Shown in pieces: positions 1-11,659 of a DNA stretch of 37,671 bases. The position numbers and the translations under genes were made by a program. How positions within the stretch are numbered: the first letter of the stretch is position 1; every line of letters starts with the position of its first letter. The stretch covers positions 1 to 37,671 of the forward strand of contig NZ_JAAHGO010000070.1 in assembly GCF_010672455.1 (NCBI RefSeq), given 5' to 3'. The DNA is from Okeania sp. SIO2C9 (GTDB lineage Bacteria > Cyanobacteriota > Cyanobacteriia > Cyanobacteriales > Microcoleaceae). Under the pieces are notes generated by a model. That model made no database searches, was not told the DNA's origin, and worked only from the letters and a program-made list of their open reading frames with translations.

Positions 1-46
1 AATTTTGTCGAGCAACCCGGTTTCTGCGTAAGACGTAATAAAGATT

Positions 47-2713
47 TTATCCTCTGAGGAAGAAATCATTCTCACTAATAGATGCAATATTAGTCAGATT
101 AGCAAATTCACCACCACTGCCAAATTCTGGTTCTGTACCGTTAGCATTGTAGAACAATTTGCCATTGTTGCTATTGTAAACAATTACTGCTTCTGAGGTT
201 TCGGCATCAAAGTCACTGGTAACTATGGCAAATTCAGCATCGACACTAAAACCTGTTCCTGAGTCACTGGTAATAGCTGTAAATGTATCTTTGTCCAGCA
301 TAATTATATCTTGTCCTGGCACAAAGTCGGTGATCAGATCTAAACCTTCGCCAACAGCTAATTCAAAAATATCAGCATCCTCACCACCAGTCAGGGTATC
401 TATTCCTTGACCTCCAATTAACGTGTCGCTATCTAGATCGCCTGATATTGAATCGTTACCAAAACCCCCATCTATTAAATCACTATCTTTACCACCAAAA
501 GCAATATCGTTACCTTCCTGACCAAAAACTGAATCACTACCTCTATCTCCTCTGAGAAAATCTTCTCCTATATTGCCAAAAACTAAATCGTCATCTCTAC
601 CACCATATATTGTGTCGTTACCTGCATCTCCATTGAGAGTATCTAAATCTCGATTACCAAATAAAACATCGTCATCATCTAAACCATTAATAACATCGTT
701 ACCATCCAACCCAAAAATGCTATCTTGTTCTATTGTACCATTGAGAAAATCAGCTTCAGCAGTGCCCATAATTTCTTGTGTAGTCTGCAATTCTACAGCA
801 CCAATATCAACTCCTGCACCAGCAAATCGTGGTTCGCCTCGTTGGTCAGTGGTAAGGTTGTTGGGATTACTGCCTGCATCAATGGCAGGACTATTGGACA
901 GAGGTAAATGGGTTAAGGTAGGGCCACCATTGTCAGCTAGGTCTCCCAGTAGGGGGTCAGTGATGCCTATTTGGTCGCGATCGCCATTAAAGCTATTGAT
1001 AGCGAGACCGTCAACTGTGCCAATCAAGTTATTGTTGCCACTGGTGAAGATATCGGCACTTTGTGTAATGCCAACATCATCGTTAGCATTACCCGAGACA
1101 ATGCTAGAGGTTACTGTTGCGGTTCCACCAACTGTGATGCCATTAGCAGCAGAAACAGATGAGTTGCCAATGATAGTGCTGTTACTGATATTAGCTGTGC
1201 CGAAGATATAGATACCAGCAACTAATAAACCTGCTGAATTGCCACTTATAGTGCTGTTGTTAATACTGGTTATGCCTGAGATTAAAATCCCACCACCAAT
1301 ACCTGCTGAGTTACCACTAATAGTGCTATTATCAATACTGGCAGTGCCTGATAAGTTCCTGATACCACCACCATCGTTACTAGCTGAATTATCACTGATA
1401 GTGGTGTTATTGATATTAGTTGTACCCAAATTATAGATGCCACCACCAGAATCTGCTAAATTGCCAGTGATAGTGCTGTTAGAGATATTGATTATACCTA
1501 ACAAGTAATCTGTAGTGCCTAAGTTTTGGATACCCCCTCCACTACCACTATTAGCTGAATTATCACTGATAATGCTGTTGTTGATACTGACTGTACCTGT
1601 GTTGTTGAGAATGCCACCACCTGAAATTGCTGAATTATTACCGATCGTGCTGTCGCTGATATTAGCTATCCCCAAAAAGTTGTGAATGCCACCACCACCG
1701 CTATTATTTGAATTGCTAGTAATAGTGCTATTGCTGATACTGACTGTACCTGAGTTATTTATACCACCACCATTTACACTTGCCGAGTTACCACTAATAG
1801 TAGTATTAATGATATTAGCTGTACCTCTATTAAATAGACCACCACCTGAATCACCAGTTACCAACCCACCTGTAACTTCTACATTTTCCAACTGTAGAGC
1901 AGCACCTTCCAAAACATGGAACACCCTGTCATTAATTCCACTTTCACCCCCAGCATCAATAACAGCTTTTTCTTCTCCCTGTGAAATAACTGTTATTTCT
2001 CCACCACCAGCAACAATATCTAAATCTCCGGTAGCAGCAGCATTTTCGTCACTTCCTGAAATAGTCAGATTATACGTTTCTCCTGCCGTCAGTTGAATAG
2101 TGTCATTTTCTGGGGTACTGTTAGCTTCAATTATTGCTTCCCGCAAAGAAGTCACACCATCACTATCATCCACTACATCATTAGTAGTATCCACCACAAT
2201 ATTTGCCAATACTCCTGGATAACTTGCCCTAACTTCTGGAGTAAACGCCAATGCTGACTTAAGTTGACCAAATATTACTTCTAAATTCCAGTTACCACCT
2301 TTGTTAGCATTTCCCGTCAGTGTTTCCGAAGCAGCAATATTTGCTCCTGTGAGTTGATGTAGTTGTCTGATAAATTTTCGACCTGACTGACCACTTGCTA
2401 CCTGACAACCATAAATTAATATCTCCCCATCAGCAGATAAACATTTGCTCCACTTTTGAATACTCTCACTATATTGATGAATGTTGTTTAAACTCAGGAT
2501 ACTATTTCCCAAGTACAAAGTGCCTGTTTCTCCATGAGAAATAATATGAATTGTCTCTACATCTAGGCATTCACTCAGACTTTTAGATATTTGGTCTATA
2601 CCATTTTGATTGGGTTGTAGGATAACTGTTTTTGTCTGAGGGTCAACCTGTGAGATGAGGTAATTGTAATTTTCTACCTTGGAGTCGATAAATAATAGTT
2701 TGGTTTTATTCAT
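47..2713 (-). CDS. DUF4347 / beta-helix / RTX repeat surface or secreted protein
   Basis: An 888-residue protein. Domain order seen: DUF4347 (about residues 5-160, with SHG at 59-61 and YGC at 101-103), a CSLREA-like segment (SLREA at 189-193), a long run of imperfect NSTISGNSA-type repeats typical of a right-handed beta-helix (about 240-560), a choice-of-anchor-like segment (SPAIDAGS, then GAVEL), about ten GxDxDxIxGG RTX nonapeptide repeats (about 650-800), and a C-terminal segment nearly identical to that of the next gene. Families of this type are exported, usually by type I secretion, and RTX repeats bind calcium; the role here (adhesion, sheath or matrix) is inference. No N-terminal signal peptide is visible, which fits type I export. 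There is no clear Shine-Dalgarno upstream of the ATG. It is a tandem paralogue of the gene at 3865-7593. The His60/Cys103 pair resembles a clan-CD protease arrangement. Confidence 0.9.
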   Translation of the reverse strand: MNKTKLLFIDSKVENYNYLISQVDPQTKTVILQPNQNGIDQISKSLSECLDVETIHIISHGETGTLYLGNSILSLNNIHQYSESIQKWSKCLSADGEILIYGCQVASGQSGRKFIRQLHQLTGANIAASETLTGNANKGGNWNLEVIFGQLKSALAFTPEVRASYPGVLANIVVDTTNDVVDDSDGVTSLREAIIEANSTPENDTIQLTAGETYNLTISGSDENAAATGDLDIVAGGGEITVISQGEEKAVIDAGGESGINDRVFHVLEGAALQLENVEVTGGLVTGDSGGGLFNRGTANIINTTISGNSASVNGGGINNSGTVSISNSTITSNSNNSGGGGIHNFLGIANISDSTIGNNSAISGGGILNNTGTVSINNSIISDNSANSGSGGGIQNLGTTDYLLGIINISNSTITGNLADSGGGIYNLGTTNINNTTISDNSASNDGGGIRNLSGTASIDNSTISGNSAGIGGGILISGITSINNSTISGNSAGLLVAGIYIFGTANISNSTIIGNSSVSAANGITVGGTATVTSSIVSGNANDDVGITQSADIFTSGNNNLIGTVDGLAINSFNGDRDQIGITDPLLGDLADNGGPTLTHLPLSNSPAIDAGSNPNNLTTDQRGEPRFAGAGVDIGAVELQTTQEIMGTAEADFLNGTIEQDSIFGLDGNDVINGLDDDDVLFGNRDLDTLNGDAGNDTIYGGRDDDLVFGNIGEDFLRGDRGSDSVFGQEGNDIAFGGKDSDLIDGGFGNDSISGDLDSDTLIGGQGIDTLTGGEDADIFELAVGEGLDLITDFVPGQDIIMLDKDTFTAITSDSGTGFSVDAEFAIVTSDFDAETSEAVIVYNSNNGKLFYNANGTEPEFGSGGEFANLTNIASISENDFFLRG

Positions 2714-2747
2714 AGTTGATAAAGGTTTTCCAGTACAGAAAAAAAAT

Positions 2748-2860
2748 TATTATAGCGGTTTTCAATTAAGTAGAATAGAGTAGGGAAGTTCTATGGAACG
2801 TCTCTACAACAGTTTTTGTGATTAAGAGTATATTCCATCTTTCTGAAAACCGCTATAATA
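2748..2860. repeat. MITE-like element with 17-bp terminal inverted repeats
   Basis: The left end TATTATAGCGGTTTTCA is matched by its perfect reverse complement at the right end (TGAAAACCGCTATAATA). The whole is 113 bp with no coding capacity. It lies 35 bp upstream of the start codon of the 888-residue gene, so it occupies that gene's promoter region. A looser relative lies at 16703-16804. Confidence 0.7.
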
Positions 2861-2938
2861 CGCTAACACTTATGCAATAGCCACAAATTCCTTCTTTGTG
2901 AAAATTTTATATTTTTCGAGTCACACATAATCAGGACT

Positions 2939-3132
2939 TATATCATGTCCGGTTGAACAGTGATAAATAAATAACGACGGAGTCCTCAGGAGTCGTAGGG
3001 GCGATTCGCGTTTGCGGAGCATGACCTTAGGAAATCGCCCGTACAGGAGTCAGGAGGAAAGAGTGAAGGAAGAAGAAGAACTGGAGTTGAAGGAGAAAGT
3101 TTTTTATCACGCTATTATCCGGACATGATATT
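2939..3132. repeat. MITE-like element, TATCATGTCCGG family, copy 1
   Basis: The ends TATATCATGTCCGG and CCGGACATGATATTA form inverted termini of an element of about 194 bp. The subterminal sequence ATCACGCTATTATCCGG on the right and GATAAATAAA on the left are shared with the copy at 11087-11252. A degenerate GTAGGGGCGATT...AATCGCCC palindrome sits inside it. Confidence 0.7.
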
Positions 3133-3194
3133 ATATAGAACCAGATCGTATCTTCATAAATATGCGCGTTTTTTTTAGCTAGGAGACAGGAGTT

Positions 3195-3342
3195 GGCGTT
3201 GCTGAATTGAAGTATGAATGCGCGATTGTTTAGTTCTAGTAAAGCCCCCGCGCATCCCCAAACTGGGGGACTTTTAGAGTTTTATTCCCCCCAAAATTGG
3301 GGGGTTAGGGGGGCAAAATCATACCCAGAATCAGCAACGCCC
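3195..3342. repeat. MITE-like element, GGCGTTGCTGA ends
   Basis: GGCGTTGCTGA at 3195-3205 is matched by TCAGCAACGCC at 3331-3341, with further partial pairing inward (AGTATGA / TCATAC). The core is a GC-rich palindrome of CCCCCAAA...TTGGGGGG type. Possible 7-bp target duplications AGGAGTT flank it at 3188-3194 and 3343-3349. Confidence 0.6.
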
Positions 3343-3460
3343 AGGAGTTTAATAATGGATAATTGATAATTACCTATCCCTAAAAGGAAGAGTATTGAAT
3401 AAAAGGAAATTTTTTTTGTTTCTCCTTTAAAGGAGAGGTAATTATTAATTATTAATTATT

Positions 3461-3758
3461 AATTAGGGCTTGCTGATTAAATCTAAAAGCATTGACATAT
3501 AAAGACAAGTGCCTTTTTGGGGTCTAAAAAAGTGCGCCTATTTCAGCTCTTCATGCTCAAAAAATCAGTATTTTAGGCAAGAGCTAGACAGAAAATCTTG
3601 GGACAAAACGCCCGCTCCTACCTCCTCCCTCATTCCCATTTCTCCCCTCCTGGGAGGGGCCAGGGGTGGGTTTTCTCCTGTCTCCCCCTCCTGGGAGGGG
3701 CCAGGGGTGGGTTGTCTCCTACCCCTACTAAAAGACTAGTGAAGCGCAAACCCTAATT
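3461..3758. repeat. Inserted repeat element with AATTAGGGYTTGC ends
   Basis: AATTAGGGCTTGC at 3461-3473 and GCAAACCCTAATT at 3746-3758 are inverted with one mismatch. The related stretch at 8121-8160 (GGAGAGGTAATTATTAATT followed by GTTGAA) reads straight through and so looks like an unoccupied site. Inside are two direct copies of a 29-bp GC-rich unit (CCCCTCCTGGGAGGGG followed by CCAGGGGTGGGTT) near 3641 and 3684. Confidence 0.5.
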
Positions 3759-3782
3759 ATTAATTGTTGAAACACCCAAAGG

Positions 3783-3843
3783 AGAAACCGGGTTTATTGC
3801 CCTATTGTCAAATCGCAAAATTTTGTCGAGCAACCCGGTTTCT
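3783..3843. terminator. Inverted repeat just downstream of the 1242-residue gene
   Basis: AGAAACCGGGTT (3783-3794) pairs perfectly with AACCCGGTTTCT (3832-3843), 22 bp past the stop codon at 3865. It could end or protect the minus-strand transcript, but there is no good U-tract, so a classic Rho-independent terminator is not claimed. One arm and its flank recur at 10-24 after the paralogous gene. Confidence 0.35.
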
Positions 3844-3864
3844 GCGTAAGACGTAATAAAGATT

Positions 3865-6800
3865 TTATCCTCTGAGGAAGAAATCATTCTCACTAATAGA
3901 TGCAATATTAGTCAGATTAGCAAATTCACCACCACTGCCAAATTCCGCTTCTATACCGTTAGCATTGTAGAACAATTTACCGTTGTTGCTATTGTAAACA
4001 ATGACTGCTTCTGAGGTTTCGGCATCAGCATCACTGGTAACTATGGCAAATTCAGCATCTACACTAAAACCTGTTCCTGAGTCACTGGTAATAGCACTAA
4101 ACGTGGTTTTGTCAAGTAGAATGATATCTTGTTCCGGCACAAAATCAGTGATGGTATCTATACCGATATCATCGGAGTCAAATTCATCAGTTGTAGCAAA
4201 AATAAAACTGTCAATACTTGCTCCTCCAGTCAGAGTATCGTCGCCTGCACCACCATTGAAGCGATCGCGACCAATACCACCAACGAGAGAGTCTTCACCA
4301 TTTCCACCAAAGAGGTGATCGTTACCGAGACGACCTTCAAGGGTATCATTGCCATCTTTGCCATAGAGAGAGTCGCTACCTCGACTACCGATAATTTGGT
4401 CATCACCACCACGACCATCTATAATGTCATTACCTGCTAAACCTGTCATGGTGTCATTACCACCTGCTCCATTGAAGATATTGTCACCGCTGTCTCCAAT
4501 AATGGTCTGGTCTTCTGGTTCTGGGTCTGGAGTCGGTTCTGGAGTAGGCTCTGGAGTAGGCTCTGGAGTAGGCTCTGGAGTCGGTTCTGGAGTAGGCTCT
4601 GGAGTAGGCTCTGGAGTAGGCTCTGGAGTAGGCTCTGGAGTCGGTTCTGGAGTCGGTTCTGGAGTCGGTTCTGGAGTCGGTTCTGGAGTAGGCTCTGGAG
4701 TAGGCTCTGGAGTCGGTTCTGGAGTAGGCTCTGGAGTAGGCTCCGGAGTAGGCTCTGGAGTAGGCTCTGGCGTAGGTTCTGGCGTAGGCTCTGGTAAAAC
4801 TAATTCCACGGCACCAATATCAACCCCATCACCGACTAAACGTTGTTCCCCTCGTTGGTCAGTATCAAGGTCATCAGGATTACTGCCTGCATCAATAGCG
4901 GGACTATTGGGGAGAGGTAAATGGGTTAAAGTTGGGCCACCATTGTCAGCTAAGTCTCCAAGCAGAGGATCGATAATGCCTGTTAGATCGTTCTCACCGT
5001 CAAAAACATCAATGGCGTTACCTGTACCAATTAGATTATTATCACCACTGGTAAGGTTATCGTTACTTGCGGCATCAATATCACTGTTAACATTACCGGC
5101 AACAATGCTAGAGGTTATATCAGTAGAACCATCGTCGATGAAAATACCACTTCCTTGATTTGCAGGACTTTCATTATCAGTAACTGTACTATTGCTGATA
5201 GTAGCTGTACCTGAGAAGTTTAAGATACCTCCACCAACTACATTTGCTGAGTTACCACTAATAGTGCTGTTGCTGATATTAGCTGTACCTGCTAAGGAGA
5301 TGCCTCCACCTACATTTGCTGAGTTACCACTAATAGTGCTGTTGCTGATATTATCTGTACCTGCTAAGGAGATACCTCCAGCACCTAAATCTGCTGAATT
5401 ATCACTAATAGTGCTGTTGCTGATATTAGTTGTACCAAATGAGGAGATGCCTCCACCTAAATCTGCTAAATTATCACTAATAGTGCTGTCACTGATATTA
5501 GCTGTACCTGATGAGTAGATACCTCCACCAGAACTATTCTCAAAAGTTTCAGTAGAAAGTGCTAAATTCCCACTGACTGTGCTGTTGCTGATGGTAGCTG
5601 TACCAGTGTTTTGAATTCCTCCACCGTAAATTCCTGCGTTGCTACTAATAGTGCTATCGGTGACATTGAGTGTGCTTGAGTTGAATATGCCTCCACCAAA
5701 AGGTGCTAAATTACTACTAATAGTAGTACTGTCACTGATATTAGCTGTACCATTTATGTTGGAGATGCCTCCACCCAAACCTGCTGTATTCTCACTAATA
5801 GTGGTATCGCTGATATTAACTGTACCTGAGACAATAGAGATACCTCCAGCACCTAAATCTGATGAATTACCACTAATATTACTATCACTGATAGTGATGC
5901 TACCATCTGCTATGTTGGAGATGCCTCCACCATCACTATTCTCAACAGTTTCAGTAGAAATTGCTAAATTCCCACTAACTGTGCTGTTGCTGATGGTAGC
6001 TGTACCAGAGTTTTGAATTCCTCCACCGTAAATTCCTGCGTTGCTACTAATAGTGCTATCGGTGACATTGAGTGTGCTTGAGTTTAAGATACCTCCACCG
6101 AAAGGTGCTAAATTACTACTAATAGTAGTACTGTTACTGATATTAGCTGTACCATTTATGTTGGAGATGCCTCCACCCAAACCTGCTGTATTCTCACTAA
6201 TAGTGGTATCGCTGATATTAACTGTACCTGAGACAATAGTTATACCTCCACCGTCAAAATCTGATGAATTACCACTAATATTACTATCATTGATACTGAT
6301 GCTACCTACATTTAAGATGCCTCCACCAGCACTATTCTCAACAGTTTCAGTAGAAAGTGCCAAATTCCCACTGACTGTGCTGTTGCTGATGGTAGCTGTA
6401 CCAGTGTTTTCGATACCTCCACCGTAAATTCCTCCGTTGCTACTAATAGTGCTGTCGTTGACATTGAGTGTGCTTGAGTTGAAGATGCCTCCACCACCAT
6501 TAACAGCTATATTAATAGTAATAATACTGTTACTGATGTTGACTATACCTGATGAGTAGTTACCTATACCAGCACCTATGGTTGCTAAGTTGCCACCAAT
6601 AGTGCTGTCGCTAATATCAACAGTACCTGTGTTGTAGATGCCTCCACCAATCTCACCAAAATTACCAGTAATAGTGCTGTTGCTAATACCAACAGTACCT
6701 GAGTTGTTGATACCTCCACCATTTCCATTAAGTAAAAAACCACCACCACCAGTGATTTCTACATTCTCCAACTGTAGGGCAGCATCTTCCAAAACATGAA

Positions 6801-7593
6801 ACACCCTGTCATTAATTCCACTCTCACCTCCAGCATCAATAACAGCTTGTTCCTCTCCCTCAGAAATAACTGTTATTTCTCCACCACCAGCAACAATATC
6901 TAAGTCTCCTGTTGCAGCAGCATCTTCGTCACTCCCTGCAATAGTCAGATTATATGTTTCTCCTCCCGTCAGTTGAATAGTGTCATCTTCCGGGGTACTG
7001 TTAGCTTCAATAATTGCTTCCCGCAAAGAAGTCACACCATCACTATCATCCACTACATCATTAGTAGTATTCACCACAATATCTGCCAAAACGCCAGCGT
7101 AACTTGCCCTCACTTCTGGAGTAAATGCCAATGCTGACTTGAGTTGACCAAATATTACTTCTAAATTCCAGTTACCACCTTTGCTAACATTTCCAGTCAG
7201 TGTTTCCGATGCAGCAATATTTGCTCCTGTAAGTTGATGCAGTTGTCGAACAAATTCTTTACCTTCATTACCACTTGCCACCTGACAACCATAAATCAAT
7301 ATTTCCCCATCAGCAGACAAACATTTGCCCCACTGTTGAATACTCTCAACGTATAGATGAATATTTTCAGAATTGAGGATATTATCACCCAAGTACAAAG
7401 TACCTTTTGCCCCATGGGAAATAATATGAACGGCGTCCACATCACAGCATTCATCTAGACTTTCAGATATTTGGTCTATACCATTTTGATTTGGTTTAAG
7501 GATAACTACCCTTGTCTGAGAGTCAATTTGTGAGATTAGGTGATTGTAGTTGTCTACCCTGTAGTCTATGAATAAAACTTTAGCTTGATTCAT
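3865..7593 (-). CDS. Large DUF4347 / beta-helix / (TPEP)n / RTX surface or secreted protein
   Basis: A 1242-residue paralogue of the 888-residue protein at 47-2713, on the same strand. It has DUF4347 at the N-terminus (His60 in SHG, Cys103 in YGC), a SLREA segment, a longer beta-helix region, a proline-rich (TPEP)n linker, RTX Ca-binding repeats ([12 protein letters not shown]-like), and the same C-terminal tail ending in NDFFLRG. The beta-helix region has grown by duplication of blocks of about 130 residues. Export by a type I system and a cell-surface role are inferred from the RTX repeats and the absence of a signal peptide. The two genes share the coding ends and also at least 46 bp downstream of the stop, showing that the duplication extended past the gene. 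No Shine-Dalgarno is evident. The exact ligand and function are unknown. Confidence 0.9.
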   Translation of the reverse strand: MNQAKVLFIDYRVDNYNHLISQIDSQTRVVILKPNQNGIDQISESLDECCDVDAVHIISHGAKGTLYLGDNILNSENIHLYVESIQQWGKCLSADGEILIYGCQVASGNEGKEFVRQLHQLTGANIAASETLTGNVSKGGNWNLEVIFGQLKSALAFTPEVRASYAGVLADIVVNTTNDVVDDSDGVTSLREAIIEANSTPEDDTIQLTGGETYNLTIAGSDEDAAATGDLDIVAGGGEITVISEGEEQAVIDAGGESGINDRVFHVLEDAALQLENVEITGGGGFLLNGNGGGINNSGTVGISNSTITGNFGEIGGGIYNTGTVDISDSTIGGNLATIGAGIGNYSSGIVNISNSIITINIAVNGGGGIFNSSTLNVNDSTISSNGGIYGGGIENTGTATISNSTVSGNLALSTETVENSAGGGILNVGSISINDSNISGNSSDFDGGGITIVSGTVNISDTTISENTAGLGGGISNINGTANISNSTTISSNLAPFGGGILNSSTLNVTDSTISSNAGIYGGGIQNSGTATISNSTVSGNLAISTETVENSDGGGISNIADGSITISDSNISGNSSDLGAGGISIVSGTVNISDTTISENTAGLGGGISNINGTANISDSTTISSNLAPFGGGIFNSSTLNVTDSTISSNAGIYGGGIQNTGTATISNSTVSGNLALSTETFENSSGGGIYSSGTANISDSTISDNLADLGGGISSFGTTNISNSTISDNSADLGAGGISLAGTDNISNSTISGNSANVGGGISLAGTANISNSTISGNSANVVGGGILNFSGTATISNSTVTDNESPANQGSGIFIDDGSTDITSSIVAGNVNSDIDAASNDNLTSGDNNLIGTGNAIDVFDGENDLTGIIDPLLGDLADNGGPTLTHLPLPNSPAIDAGSNPDDLDTDQRGEQRLVGDGVDIGAVELVLPEPTPEPTPEPTPEPTPEPTPEPTPEPTPEPTPEPTPEPTPEPTPEPTPEPTPEPTPEPTPEPTPEPTPEPTPEPTPEPTPEPTPEPTPDPEPEDQTIIGDSGDNIFNGAGGNDTMTGLAGNDIIDGRGGDDQIIGSRGSDSLYGKDGNDTLEGRLGNDHLFGGNGEDSLVGGIGRDRFNGGAGDDTLTGGASIDSFIFATTDEFDSDDIGIDTITDFVPEQDIILLDKTTFSAITSDSGTGFSVDAEFAIVTSDADAETSEAVIVYNSNNGKLFYNANGIEAEFGSGGEFANLTNIASISENDFFLRG
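4525..4795 (-). repeat. 12-bp minisatellite coding the (TPEP)n linker
   Basis: About 22 tandem copies of a 12-bp unit on the plus strand, TCTGGAGTAGGC or TCTGGAGTCGGT, encode Thr-Pro-Glu-Pro on the minus strand. The two codon variants are interspersed in blocks (runs of three or four of one type), as expected from slippage or unequal exchange. The length is probably variable between strains. The tract forms a stiff spacer between the beta-helix and RTX domains. Confidence 0.93.
5561..6495 (-). repeat. Internal ~400-bp tandem duplications in the beta-helix region
   Basis: The stretch starting GCTAAATTCCCACT at 5561 recurs at 5963 and, with one change, at 6359, giving periods of 402 and 396 bp. 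The third copy is partial and diverges near 6495. Each unit encodes about 130 residues carrying the same series of beta-helix rungs ([24 protein letters not shown] and others). The near identity of the units points to recent domain expansion. Confidence 0.85.
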
Positions 7594-7637
7594 GGTTTGG
7601 ATTCTGTTTTTTTGTTGGAATTTATACTTAACATCGG

Positions 7638-7740
7638 CAGGACTTACGCATGAGTTACGAAAGACTAGGATTTAAGATTGCTTTCCGTTCTGGACTGCTC
7701 CGCAAACCCTGTAGATCCCTTCGGACGAAGATACGTTGTA
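7638..7740 (+). repeat. Dispersed ~103-bp repeat, copy A
   Basis: The stretch starting CAGGACTTACGCATGAG, with a CTTTCCGTTCTGGACTGCTC core, recurs in reverse complement at 11512-11614. It lies in the 7594-8833 spacer. The rest of that spacer is AT-rich and holds other repeats but no recognisable gene. Confidence 0.65.
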
Positions 7741-8187
7741 CTGCGCCTACTTATGGTAAATCTGGATTTTAGCAAGTTATGCAGATTTTGACAGTAGAAA
7801 TCTCCAGAAAAGAGATTGATGATTTCTGTAGGATAATTGATTTGACTTTTTATTATTGGAGATGTCTAATAGAAAGGCCAAAATTTACAGAATTTTTATT
7901 TTTTGAAATAGTAAGGTAATGTTCCATAGACAGCTACAAAATTCAAAAATTAAATCCATTCAAATCCATAAACTATCAAGTATTTATCTCTATTCCCTCT
8001 TTTGGAGGAGATGTCTTGTTATCTTTACTCTCTTAGCGAATAATTAAGGTAAAAATCCTCTCACTCGCTGTGGAGAAACAAGAAAAAATTTTCATTATTA
8101 GTCAATCCTATCCATTTTCAAGGAGAGGTAATTATTAATTGTTGAACCCACCAAATGAGAAACTTTGGCCTTATTGGAACTTATGTT

Positions 8188-8355
8188 TATAGAACCCATT
8201 TGATAGCTATATAATTATGGTAGTCAAGTCTTTTCGCGCATCAATTTTGAGGAAAAATCAGCTATAAGGAGTGTTTTTTGTATTATTTCTCCCCACATCT
8301 TCCCTTTTCCCTCTTACCAAAAAATGAGGGTATGTGCCTCCCCTTTTAAGGGGAT
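8188..8355 (+). repeat. Dispersed ~170-bp repeat, copy A
   Basis: The sequence from TATAGAACCCATTTG through GCGCATCAATTTTGAGGAAA and TTTCTCCCCACATCTTCCC to CTCCCCTTTTAAGGGG is repeated in the same orientation at 19023-19215. It is followed by tandem ACTGATA copies (8408-8440). No coding capacity is seen. Confidence 0.65.
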
Positions 8356-8830
8356 GAAAAAATATTTAACTCAGTATTTCAAGCCTCCGACTTTAGTCGG
8401 AGGTTCACTGATAACTGATAACTGATAACTGATAACTGAAATGACTATATTATGCTTGTGGCAATGCTGCCAAATTTAAACACTTCACGATCGCAACCCG
8501 GTTTTTCTTAATTAAAATTTTATATTTTTAAGAGCCACACATAATGATTAATTTTATTAACCTAATCTTAATTATAAGCACATTTACTCAACACCAAAAA
8601 ATTAATTTTTCTAACGTGGCATATTTAGTGTAAAAATGAAAGCAGAAACAATAGATTTCTTACAGAAGTAAGTTAAAAGTTAACACAGGGGGAGGACATC
8701 ACCTCTGTCAAAATTGCGGTTAGGTTCTCCCTAACTGAAGAATCCCGCGTTGTCGCGTAAGCGCAAGTTCGGGAGTATGTCAAGAGAAACTGATAACTGA
8801 TATGTAGATACAGTTGTTAAATTACAATAA

Positions 8831-10468
<1,638 letters not shown>

Positions 10469-10780
10469 AAAATTAGGTAGGAGGCAAGAGGTTGATTTAA
10501 TAGACATCTCCAAAAATCAAAAATAAAATCAATTATCGTACATAAATTATGGGGTTGCACATTAAAGAATGATAATAGATTTTCAACTGTACATATATTA
10601 TTGAGGATACGGGGATTGCATAATTGCGGGATGATTTTGTCACTCCTAGCAGAAACCATAATCCCCGTGCCTCCATGTCCCCGTGCCTCCATGTCCCCGC
10701 GTCCCCGCGTCCCCGTGGAGCGCCGAAATCATTCCTGATTGTGCAACGCCTAAATTATCAATTATTCCCCTCCCAGGAGG

Positions 10781-10999
10781 CAGGGCTGTTTTAAAGTATT
10801 GTAGATTAAAGATTTAGGGAGAACCAGAGATTAGGGGATAGTGGAACAGTGAAATTTGCCAAAATTTGCCGATTTTGAGCGCCAATAAGTGGCTTTAAGC
10901 TCTGAGAGGATATTTTGTTCAACGCCACTCAAAAGCCTCCATCCCCGTGTCTGGTGTGTCTGGTGCGTCCCCGTGTCTCTCGATAATGAAACAGCCCTG
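10781..10999. repeat. MITE with perfect 11-bp ends and 11-bp target duplication
   Basis: CAGGGCTGTTT (10781-10791) and AAACAGCCCTG (10989-10999) are perfect inverted ends. The element is flanked by CTCCCAGGAGG at 10770-10780 and again at 11000-11010. Removing the element plus one flank restores a GC-rich CCTCCCAGGAGGGG-type repeat like those at 3641 and 3684. At 219 bp it is non-coding. The long target duplication would suit mobilisation by an IS4-type transposase (inference). Confidence 0.8.
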
Positions 11000-11086
11000 C
11001 TCCCAGGAGGGGTTAGGGGTGGGTTTCCTGTTGCCTTCAGGAGCAGATGAGCTGTTGCCTCTTTTCTGGAGATGTCTAATAGGACT

Positions 11087-11252
11087 TATATTATGTCCGG
11101 TTGAATAGTTATAAATAAAAATGGAGGAGTAATGAGTAATGAGTTATGAGTTATGAGTTATGAGTTATGAGTTATGAGTTATGAGGAGGGAATTTTAAGC
11201 TATAAATGAAGAGAAAGTTTTTTGATCACGCTATTATCCGGACATGATATTA
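11087..11252. repeat. MITE-like element, TATCATGTCCGG family, copy 2
   Basis: The left end ATATTATGTCCGG and right end CCGGACATGATATTA enclose about 166 bp. The inner right part (GATCACGCTATTATCCGG) matches copy 1. The interior holds a tandem array of the 9-mer GAGTTATGA (about 11136-11183), which explains part of the length difference between copies. Confidence 0.7.
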
Positions 11253-11511
11253 CGCACCTGCAACGTAAGCATTCAGCCGTCAGCTAGCCTCCTGTCGGAG
11301 GAACTGCGGACTTCAGCATTTTCCTGCGGGATGCGCTCGCATTCAGCTATTGCTTTTAGTTTTAGATAAAAGCTTTACTAATTGAGGTAGATTTAAATCT
11401 TACTACCAAAGTCGGGTGAAACAGTCTATTTTCTATTTAAACCCCCTTATGAGAGCTGACAGCTGACAGCTAATAGCTGTTTGCGCAGCATTCCGCAGGA
11501 AATGCTTACCC

Positions 11512-11614
11512 TGCAACGTCTTTTTGTCCGAAGCGACCGACAGGGTTTGCGCAGCAGTCCGGAACGGAAAGTAATCTCAAGTCCTAGTTTTTCGTGTCTC
11601 ATGGGTAAGTCCTG
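11512..11614 (-). repeat. Dispersed ~103-bp repeat, copy B (inverted)
   Basis: This is the reverse complement of the repeat at 7638-7740, ending GGTAAGTCCTG. It lies 46 bp upstream of the cyclic-nucleotide-binding gene. The two inverted copies bracket the phosphoglucomutase gene, about 3.8 kb apart. The remainder of the 10469-11659 spacer holds the two MITEs above, cytosine-rich CGTCCCCGTG repeats and no gene. Confidence 0.65.
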
Positions 11615-11659
11615 TTTCTGTTAGTTTTCAAGATAATTTACATACGGAGATACAGAGTT

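Noticed and set aside
573-1211. Plus-strand open frame of 212 codons
   Set aside because: Antisense of the RTX and beta-helix repeats of the 888-residue gene; composition is that of a shadow frame.
3509-3739. Small plus-strand frame MPFWGLKKC...
   Set aside because: Lies wholly inside an inserted repeat with tandem GC-rich units; no protein-like features.
4424-5158. Plus-strand frame rich in Gly-Ser-Gly-Val
   Set aside because: It is the antisense of the (TPEP)n minisatellite in the 1242-residue gene; open only because of the repeat.
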